Below are positions 7,026-11,875 of a stretch of DNA of 11,875 nt, in pieces. Position 1 is the first letter of the stretch; the number at the start of each line of letters is the position of its first letter. Position numbers and translations under genes: made by a program. Source of the stretch: REDI01 sp964586865 (GTDB lineage: Bacteria; Myxococcota_A; UBA796; GCA-2862545). The stretch is taken from the NCBI GenBank assembly GCA_964586865.1, contig CAZPJM010000147.1, forward strand, positions 1 to 11,875. Reading direction: 5' to 3'. The notes beneath the pieces were generated by a model. It made no database searches. It was given only the letters and a program-made list of their open reading frames with translations, and had not been told where the DNA came from.

Positions 7026-7951
7026 GGGGCCTCCGGATCGGTGGTGGGATCCCAGGAGGTGGGGCGGGTGGTGCCGACGAAGGTGCGGAGCGCGTCGTCC
7101 AGCTCCTCGAAGAGGGTGTCCCGGGCCGCGCTGTCGGCGAACTTGATGCGGTCCGTGGCCCGCAGGATCCGCCGGGCCCGGCCCACGCTGCCGTCGGGCA
7201 GGTGGGCGAGGCCCCCCAGGTGGGCCAGGATCTCGCTGGTCGTCCAGGCGGTGGCCGGAAAGCCCAGGACGGCCTCGGCGTAGTCGCGGAAGATGGCCGC
7301 GATGGCCACCGCCTTGTCGTGGTCGGTCAGCCCGTCGTCGCTGCGGACCGCCTCCCACCGCCGGAGCGCCACGACGTCGGGAGGCTCGGGCGGCAGCTCA
7401 CGGGTGCGGCCCCGGCGACCGAGCCCCCAGAAGGCCAGGCCGGCGCCGCCCGCCGCCCCGAGCACGGTGATCCCGGCGCAGGCGGCCCCCACCACCAGGG
7501 CCGTGTCCACCCGCCAGACCGGGGGCGGCTCCTCGATGTCGGCCAGGTCGTCCAGGGCCGGGCCCGGCTGCCCCACGTCGACCCACAGGGCCGCCGAGCG
7601 GGCGGGCGGGACGTCCGTGTCCCCGGGGACCGTCACCTCGATGGGCGGGATCCGGTAGCTCCCGGCCTCGCCGGTGAACCGGAAGGTGCGGGTGATGACG
7701 ACCCGCTCCCCCAGGCGCTCGCGCTGGACCTCGCCGACCTCGGACAGGCGGAGACCCTCGACCTGGGGCTCGGGGAGGGGGACGTCCAGCCCGGCCTCGG
7801 CGTCGATCTGGACCTTGAGCGTGCCCACCCCGCTCTCGGGCCGGCCCTCGACCCAGGTCCGGACCGCCAGGGGCGGGTCGTCGGACAGGCCGGTGGGGGC
7901 GTCCGGCGCGCAGCCGGCGAGGAGTACGAGCGCGGCGAGGGCGGCCCTCAC
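7022..7951 (-). CDS. DUF4381-like lipoprotein with BatD-like ectodomain
   Basis: 309 residues. The first 14 (MRAALAALVLLAGC) form a very short lipoprotein signal with a textbook LAGC lipobox, C14. Residues ~28-128 are a beta-rich domain like a BatD strand bundle (RTFRFTGEAGSYRIPPIEVTV). One membrane helix is at ~149-177. The cytoplasmic part (~195-295) matches the DUF4381 pattern (KAVAIAAIFRDYAEAVLGF, TTSEILAHL, ILRATDRIKFA). DUF4381 genes commonly lie between DUF58 and VWA genes in MoxR operons, as here; the function is unknown and a link between envelope and cytoplasm is an inference. The GTG at 7951 overlaps the DUF58 stop as GTGA. No in-frame ATG or GTG lies upstream before a stop near 8255, so this start is forced. 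No good ribosome site is visible. Confidence 0.85.
   Translation of the reverse strand: MRAALAALVLLAGCAPDAPTGLSDDPPLAVRTWVEGRPESGVGTLKVQIDAEAGLDVPLPEPQVEGLRLSEVGEVQRERLGERVVITRTFRFTGEAGSYRIPPIEVTVPGDTDVPPARSAALWVDVGQPGPALDDLADIEEPPPVWRVDTALVVGAACAGITVLGAAGGAGLAFWGLGRRGRTRELPPEPPDVVALRRWEAVRSDDGLTDHDKAVAIAAIFRDYAEAVLGFPATAWTTSEILAHLGGLAHLPDGSVGRARRILRATDRIKFADSAARDTLFEELDDALRTFVGTTRPTSWDPTTDPEAP
7030..7034 (-). promoter_or_regulatory. Shine-Dalgarno site of batA
   Basis: GGAGG on the minus strand, 4 bases (all C) before the ATG at 7025 and inside the end of the preceding gene. It supports the short 354-residue batA. Confidence 0.7.
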
Positions 7952-8817
7952 CGGCGGGACCCCACGGCCTGGAAGTGGCGATGCAGCACCTGGAAGGGGT
8001 CGTCGGTGGTGGAGAGGGCCACCGCCCGGGCACCCCGGCGGCGCAGGGTGCGGACCCGGGAGCCGGCGGCCCGCTCGGCCAGGAGGCGCCCGGCGTCCAC
8101 CAGGCGCACCTCGCCCGTCTCGGCGTCGACCACCTCGGCCAGGCCCAGCCCGGGAAAGCCCAGGTCGACCGGGTCCTGGACGACCACCGCGTGGACCTGG
8201 TGGCGCCGCGCGAGGCGGGAGACGGCCTCGGGCCAGGGCCCATCGTCCAGGAAGTCACTCACCACCACGACCACGGCCCGCCGGCGCTGGGTCCGGGCCA
8301 CGAAGCCCAGCGCCGCCTCGATGTCGGTGCCGCGACGCCCCCCCTCGGCCTCGAAGGCGGCGCGGATGACCGCCCAGGCATGCCCGCGACGGGTGCGGGG
8401 CGGCAGGTAGCGCTCGACCCGGTCGCTGAAGGTGACGAGGCCGATCCGGTCCCGGTTGCGGATGGAGGCGAAGGCCAGACCGCCCGCCACCCGGGCGATC
8501 TGCAGGCGGCGCAGGGTGCGTCCGTCGCGCCCTCCGGACCCCACCCGGGTGCTCCCCGAGCAGTCCACCACGAGCTGGACCGTGAGCTGCCGCTCCTCGC
8601 GGAACACCTTGATGAACGGCTCGCCGGTCCGGGCGGTGACGTTCCAGTCGATGTGGCGCACATCGTCGCCGGGCACGTAGCTGCGGACCTCCTCGAACTC
8701 CATGCCCCGGCCCCGGACCGCGCTGCGGTAGTCCCCGGCGAGCAGCGAGTCGACCCGCCGACCGGCGGCCACGTGGATGCGCCGCAGCTCCCGGAGCTCG
8801 TCGGCGGTCAGGCTCAC
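7948..8817 (-). CDS. DUF58 protein (VWA-like fold), MoxR partner
   Basis: 289 residues, no membrane helix, so probably cytoplasmic. The DUF58 signature is clear at ~46-64 (SYVPGDDVRHIDWNVTART), preceded by GRGMEFEEVR. A VWA-like fold follows, with metal-site residues D85-C-S87-G-S89, Thr in RRGTDIEAAL (T164) and Asp in VVSDFLDD (D188). DUF58 genes nearly always directly follow a moxR gene, as here, and are thought to bind the ATPase or its client. The GTG at 8817 overlaps the moxR stop as GTGA. No strong ribosome site precedes it, so translational coupling is likely. The length and domain set are normal for the family. Confidence 0.93.
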   Translation of the reverse strand: MSLTADELRELRRIHVAAGRRVDSLLAGDYRSAVRGRGMEFEEVRSYVPGDDVRHIDWNVTARTGEPFIKVFREERQLTVQLVVDCSGSTRVGSGGRDGRTLRRLQIARVAGGLAFASIRNRDRIGLVTFSDRVERYLPPRTRRGHAWAVIRAAFEAEGGRRGTDIEAALGFVARTQRRRAVVVVVSDFLDDGPWPEAVSRLARRHQVHAVVVQDPVDLGFPGLGLAEVVDAETGEVRLVDAGRLLAERAAGSRVRTLRRRGARAVALSTTDDPFQVLHRHFQAVGSRR

Positions 8818-9794
8818 GGCATGTCCACCACGTCGAGGATCCGCGCGACGAGGGTGTCGGCGTCGAGGCCATCGGCTTCGGCCTCGTAGGTGGGCAGGAT
8901 GCGGTGCCGCAGGACGTCGGGGGCGATGGCCTTCACGTCCTCGGGCAGGGCGTAGCCGCGGCCGTCCAGGAAGGCGTGGGCCCGGGCCGCCCCCACGAGC
9001 GCGATGGAGGCACGGGGCGAGGCCCCGTACTCGATGCTGTCCGCGAGGGCCTTGTCCACGGACTCGGGCGCGCGGGTGGCCCGCACCAGGTCCACGATGT
9101 AGCGCATGAGCACGTCGGTGACGCGGATCTCGCGCACCAGGGCCTGGGCGGCGAGGACCTTCTGGGCGTCGGCGGCCGGGCTCAGCGCGGCGGGGGGCAG
9201 GGCGCTGCGCCGCATGACCTCGAGCTCCTCCTCGAGGGAGGGGTAGGTGACCGACAGCTTCAGCGTGAACCGATCGACCTGGGCTTCCGGCAGGGGGTAG
9301 GTCCCCTCCTGCTCGACCGGGTTCTGGGTCGCGAGCACCAGGAAGGGCTGGGGCAGCGGGTAGGTCTGATCCCCGATGGTGACCTGTCGCTCCTGCATGG
9401 CCTCGAGGAGGGCGGACTGCACCTTGGCGGGGGAGCGGTTGATCTCGTCGGCGAGGAGCACGTTGCCGAAGACCGGGCCGAGGCGGGTCGTGAAGTCCGA
9501 GGTCTGGGGCTGGTAGATCTGCGTGCCGACCAGGTCGGCGGGGAGCAGGTCGGGGGTGAACTGGATCCGGCTGAAGTCCAGATCGAGGGCCTGGGCCAGG
9601 GCCTTGACGGCGGTGGTCTTGGCGAGCCCGGGAACGCCCTCGACGAGGACATGGCCATTGCAGAGCAGGCCGATGAGCAGCCGGTCCACCATGTAGCGCT
9701 GGCCGACGAGCACCCGTCCGATCTCGGTGCGGGCGCCCTCGAAGGTGCCGGCCGCCTCCGCGATCCGCGCCTCGATCTCGTCGATGTCCGCCAC
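8814..9794 (-). CDS. moxR: MoxR-family AAA+ ATPase
   Basis: 326-residue cytoplasmic ATPase. Walker A is at ~53-61 (GVPGLAKTT), Walker B at ~113-120 (LLADEINR), sensor 1 at ~154-159 (LATQNP), and the conserved EAQVDRF with a probable arginine finger at ~170-176. The lid domain holds RASIALVGAARAHAFLDG. MoxR proteins form hexamers that remodel or load metal into partners with VWA-domain co-factors. The GTG at 9794 is preferred because GGAGGA lies 4 bases upstream. An ATG at 9848 would add 18 residues (MTGSPPLVYATGPSDGGR) that are unlike the family, lacks a ribosome site and overlaps a promoter-like sequence. First gene of the seven-gene MoxR-VWA block; the stop overlaps the DUF58 start by 4 bases. 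Confidence 0.95.
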   Translation of the reverse strand: MADIDEIEARIAEAAGTFEGARTEIGRVLVGQRYMVDRLLIGLLCNGHVLVEGVPGLAKTTAVKALAQALDLDFSRIQFTPDLLPADLVGTQIYQPQTSDFTTRLGPVFGNVLLADEINRSPAKVQSALLEAMQERQVTIGDQTYPLPQPFLVLATQNPVEQEGTYPLPEAQVDRFTLKLSVTYPSLEEELEVMRRSALPPAALSPAADAQKVLAAQALVREIRVTDVLMRYIVDLVRATRAPESVDKALADSIEYGASPRASIALVGAARAHAFLDGRGYALPEDVKAIAPDVLRHRILPTYEAEADGLDADTLVARILDVVDMP

Positions 9795-9798
9795 GCGT

Positions 9799-9803
9799 CC
9801 TCC
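9799..9803 (-). promoter_or_regulatory. Shine-Dalgarno site of moxR
   Basis: GGAGG (GGAGGA with the next base) on the minus strand, 4 bases before the GTG at 9794. It selects this GTG over the ATG at 9848. Confidence 0.75.
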
Positions 9804-9818
9804 GTCGCTCGGGCCCGT

Positions 9819-9848
9819 TGCATACACCAGCGGTGGCGAACCCGTCAT
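9819..9848 (-). promoter_or_regulatory. Weak promoter-like sequence before moxR
   Basis: On the minus strand, ATGACG (9848-9843, four of six matches to TTGACA) and TATGCA (9824-9819, three of six to TATAAT) are 18 bases apart. TATGCA is among the most AT-rich spots in the gap between dnaJ and moxR. If used, transcription would begin near 9812 and leave a short leader before the GTG at 9794. The match is poor and promoters of GC-rich bacteria vary, so this is only a candidate. The rest of the 123-base gap shows no clear terminator or operator. Confidence 0.22.
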
Positions 9849-9917
9849 GCAGGGATGGTCAAGGCCTGTCGGCGGGCCCCTCGATGGGCGGCAAGCCCGT
9901 CTGGGACGCCCTCGTGC

Positions 9918-11024
9918 TCAGCCGAACAGCCACTTCCAGAAGCCCTTCTCCTGGATCTGGTTGTCGTGGAGGTCGGCGAGCTTGCGCAGCAGCTCCTCCT
10001 CCTCCTCGCTGACCTTGGAGGGGACGTCGACGACCACCTGGACATGATGGTCGCCGCGCGGCCCGCGGCCGTTGACCCGAGGGATCCCCTTCTGGGAGAG
10101 CTTGAAGACCTTGCCCGACTGGGTCCCGCGCGGGACGTGGAGCGATTCCTCGCCGTCGATGGTGGGCACGGTGATGTCGCCCCCCAGCACCATCACCGGG
10201 TACGGCACGTCCAGGCTCACGAAGGTCTCGGGGCCGTCCCGCTTGAAGACCTCGTGGGGCTCGACCTGGATGGTGACGAAGAGGTTGCCCGGCGGCGCCC
10301 CGGGGTCGCCGACCTCGCCCTTGCCCACCAGCCGGAGCTGCATGCCGGTATCCACGCCGGCGGGGATGGTGATCTCGAGGGATTCGGCGTGGCGCTGCCG
10401 CCCCGAGCCGTCACAGGCGGGGCAGCGGTCGTCGGGGGAGACGGTCTGCCCCTGGCCGCCGCACGCGGGGCAGGGGATGCGGATCTGCAGGAAGCCCTGC
10501 TGCTGGACCACCTGCCCCACGCCCCCGCAGGTCTGACAGGTGGAGGGACTCGCGCCCGGCTTGAGCCCCGAGCCCTCACAGGTGTCGCAGTGGACGTGTC
10601 GCGAGACCTCGATCTCCCGGCTCGTGCCGTGGGCGGCCTCGAGGAAGGAGAGCCGGAGCGGGTACTCCAGGTCGGCGCCCCGGCGGGGACCGCGCCGACG
10701 GCCGCCCATCCGACCCCCGAACACGCTCCCGAAACCGAAGATGTCGGCGAAGGCGCTGAAGATGTCGGAGGCATCCGTGAAGTTGGGCTCGTAGCCCCGA
10801 CCCCGCAGGCCGTCGTGCCCGAAGCGGTCGTAGATCTGCCGCTTCTCGTCGTTCGACAGCACCTCGTAGGCCTCCGAGGCCTCCTTGAAGCGGGTCTCGG
10901 CCTCGGGGTTGTCCGGGTTGCGGTCGGGGTGGAACTCCAGAGCCAGCTTGCGGTACGCCTTCTTGATGTCCTTGGCGCTGGCGTCCCGGCTGACCCCGAG
11001 GACCTCGTAGTAGTCGCGCGCCAC
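9918..11024 (-). CDS. dnaJ: Chaperone protein DnaJ (type I Hsp40)
   Basis: 368 residues, close to the usual ~375. The J domain is at ~1-70 with the HPD motif at H32-P33-D34, which stimulates DnaK's ATPase. The Gly/Phe region is at ~72-116 (DIFSAFADIFGFGSVFGG) and is partly Arg-rich (GGRRRGPRRG). Four CxxCxGxG zinc motifs start at C146, C163, C185 and C201, all complete. C-terminal substrate-binding domains follow, with LDVPYPVMVLGGDITVPT and GDHHVQVVVDVP. It delivers unfolded clients to DnaK in the cytoplasm. The GTG at 11024 has GGGAG 6 bases upstream (11031-11035) and gives the expected RDYYEVLGV N-terminus. It lies 104 bases downstream of dnaK, behind a terminator hairpin. Confidence 0.97.
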   Translation of the reverse strand: MARDYYEVLGVSRDASAKDIKKAYRKLALEFHPDRNPDNPEAETRFKEASEAYEVLSNDEKRQIYDRFGHDGLRGRGYEPNFTDASDIFSAFADIFGFGSVFGGRMGGRRRGPRRGADLEYPLRLSFLEAAHGTSREIEVSRHVHCDTCEGSGLKPGASPSTCQTCGGVGQVVQQQGFLQIRIPCPACGGQGQTVSPDDRCPACDGSGRQRHAESLEITIPAGVDTGMQLRLVGKGEVGDPGAPPGNLFVTIQVEPHEVFKRDGPETFVSLDVPYPVMVLGGDITVPTIDGEESLHVPRGTQSGKVFKLSQKGIPRVNGRGPRGDHHVQVVVDVPSKVSEEEEELLRKLADLHDNQIQEKGFWKWLFG

Positions 11025-11030
11025 GCGGCT

Positions 11031-11035
11031 CTCCC
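11031..11035 (-). promoter_or_regulatory. Shine-Dalgarno site of dnaJ
   Basis: GGGAG on the minus strand, within GAGGGAGAG and 6 bases before the GTG at 11024. It begins a few bases after the T-run of the hairpin between dnaK and dnaJ, so hairpin formation could affect access to it. Confidence 0.6.
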
Positions 11036-11039
11036 TCGG

Positions 11040-11066
11040 AAAAGGGGCCCGCCGTCGGCGAGCCCC
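11040..11066 (-). terminator. Rho-independent terminator between dnaK and dnaJ
   Basis: On the minus strand GGGGCTCGCC (11066-11057) can pair over 10 bp, one of them G-U, with GGCGGGCCCC (11053-11044), leaving the three-base loop GAC. Four Ts follow (11043-11040). This is a GC-rich stem plus short T-run as in an intrinsic terminator. The T-run is short, so termination is probably partial: it would make dnaK transcript exceed dnaJ transcript. Confidence 0.6.
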
Positions 11067-11128
11067 CGGGACCCCGGAGCGGTCAGGACGCCGCGCCCCC
11101 GGGGGATGGGCGCGACGCCCGGGCGGAC

Positions 11129-11875
11129 CTAGGCGTCGACGTCGGAGTACTCGGCATCGATGACGTCGTCATCGCCACCGCCACCCGCGGAGCCGCCACC
11201 GGTGGGGCCCCCCTGGCCGGCGCCGCCGTCACCGCCCTGCTGGTACAGGGACTCGGCCACCTTGTGGTTGGCCTGGGTGAGGGCGTCCTTGGCGGCCTTG
11301 ATGGTGCCCAGGTCGTCCGAGTCCTTGGCCTCGCGCGCCTTCTCGAGCTCCGACTCGAGGGTGCTCTTCTGGTCGGCAGGCAGCTTGTCGCCGTTCTCCG
11401 AGAGCAGCTGCTCGGTCTGGTAGATCAGGCTGTCGAGGGCGTTGCGCTCCTCGACGAGCTCGCGGAGCTGCTTGTCCGAGGCCTCGTTCTCCTTGGCCTC
11501 GTCCACCATCCGCTGGATGTCCGCCTCGGAGAGGCCCGAGCTGGCCTCGATGGTGATGTGCTGCTTCTTCCCGGTGGCCTTGTCGGTGGCCGACACGGAG
11601 AGGATGCCGTTGGCGTCGATGTCGAACTGGACCTCGATCTGGGGGCGACCGCGGGGCGCGGGCGGGATGCCGTCCAGGCGGAAGTTGCCCAGCATCTTGT
11701 TGTCCTTCGCCATCTGGCGCTCGCCCTGGTAGACCATCACGTCCACGGCGGTCTGGCTGTCGGCCGCGGTCGAGAAGATCTCCTTCTTGCTCGTCGGGAT
11801 GGTGGTGTTCCGCTCGATGAGCTTGGTCATCACGCCGCCCAGGGTCTCGATGCCCAGGGAGAGCGGGGTGACGTC
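11129..11875 (-). CDS. dnaK: Chaperone protein DnaK (Hsp70), C-terminal part
   Basis: The last 248 residues of DnaK; the gene is cut by the right edge of the window. The visible part starts at DVTPLSLGIETLGGVMTKL, the highly conserved join to the substrate-binding domain, and continues with ERNTTIPTSKKEIFSTA, GIPPAPRGRPQIEVQFDID and NGILSVSATDKATGKK. The helical lid, a Gly-rich linker of ~25 residues and the conserved acidic end DDDVIDAEYSDVDA follow. DnaK binds exposed hydrophobic segments of clients in an ATP-controlled cycle with DnaJ and GrpE. No grpE or heat-shock regulator is in the window. The missing ATPase half and promoter lie to the right. An internal ATG/GTG pair near 11830 is not a start. 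Confidence 0.97.
   Translation of the reverse strand, partial: DVTPLSLGIETLGGVMTKLIERNTTIPTSKKEIFSTAADSQTAVDVMVYQGERQMAKDNKMLGNFRLDGIPPAPRGRPQIEVQFDIDANGILSVSATDKATGKKQHITIEASSGLSEADIQRMVDEAKENEASDKQLRELVEERNALDSLIYQTEQLLSENGDKLPADQKSTLESELEKAREAKDSDDLGTIKAAKDALTQANHKVAESLYQQGGDGGAGQGGPTGGGSAGGGGDDDVIDAEYSDVDA

Noticed and set aside
500..9800. Very frequent CCTCGAG / CTCGAG-type words suggesting a dispersed repeat or operator
   Set aside because: They arise from common GAG, CTC and CTG codons for Glu and Leu in GC-rich genes. They occur within coding frames at irregular spacing and have no conserved flanks.
9795..9848. Longer MoxR start at the ATG at 9848
   Set aside because: No ribosome site precedes it and the 18 extra residues do not look like a MoxR N-terminus, while the GTG at 9794 has GGAGGA at good spacing.
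9857..9862. TTGACC on the minus strand before moxR as a -35 box
   Set aside because: The only AT-rich -10-like hexamer (9819-9824) is 32 bases away, far outside the workable spacing of about 17.
9886..9898. Short inverted repeat GGGC/GCCC after dnaJ, considered as a terminator
   Set aside because: A four-pair stem without a T-run is expected by chance in such GC-rich DNA.

Overview
This is a very GC-rich stretch (by eye about 70% G+C, wobble positions almost all G or C) from a Gram-negative bacterium with an outer membrane. The GC content, the many lipoprotein signals and the gene set would fit a myxobacterium or relative (Myxococcota / former Deltaproteobacteria). That placement is an inference and weakly supported. 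The window is the end of an assembled contig: the first 53 bases are an Illumina TruSeq index adapter, not genome.

Layout. Positions 54-365 hold the 3' end of a plus-strand gene for a beta-strand-rich, probably exported protein. Everything else is on the minus strand, read from high to low coordinates: dnaK (3' part, cut by the right edge), a Rho-independent terminator, dnaJ, a 123-base gap with a weak promoter-like sequence, then a tightly packed MoxR / von Willebrand factor A (VWA) operon: moxR, a DUF58 gene, a DUF4381/BatD-like lipoprotein gene, batA, a batB-batC fusion, batD and batE. After a 46-base gap comes a small lipoprotein gene of unknown function, and after a further 37 bases a GNAT acetyltransferase gene whose 3' end runs 11 bases into the convergent plus-strand gene. 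No stretch longer than about 125 bases lacks a gene.

How the genes work together. DnaK and DnaJ form the ATP-driven Hsp70 chaperone pair. The seven-gene block is a complete MoxR-VWA module of the Bat (Bacteroides aerotolerance) type: one cytoplasmic AAA+ ATPase, one soluble DUF58 VWA-like protein, two membrane-anchored VWA proteins with intact metal-site (MIDAS) residues, TPR segments, and two BatD-like envelope proteins. Such modules are widespread and thought to assist folding, metal insertion or assembly of envelope or secreted proteins, but their clients are mostly unknown. All six internal junctions overlap (ATGA or GTGA), so the seven proteins are probably translationally coupled and made in a fixed ratio. 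The lipoprotein and acetyltransferase genes are close enough to share the transcript.

Most interesting points: the batB-batC fusion that keeps a signal-peptide-like segment at the join, the DUF4381 protein that is a lipoprotein with an added BatD-like ectodomain, the two possible accessory genes at the operon's 3' end, and the hairpin separating dnaK from dnaJ. I see no mobile element, CRISPR array, tRNA or rRNA.
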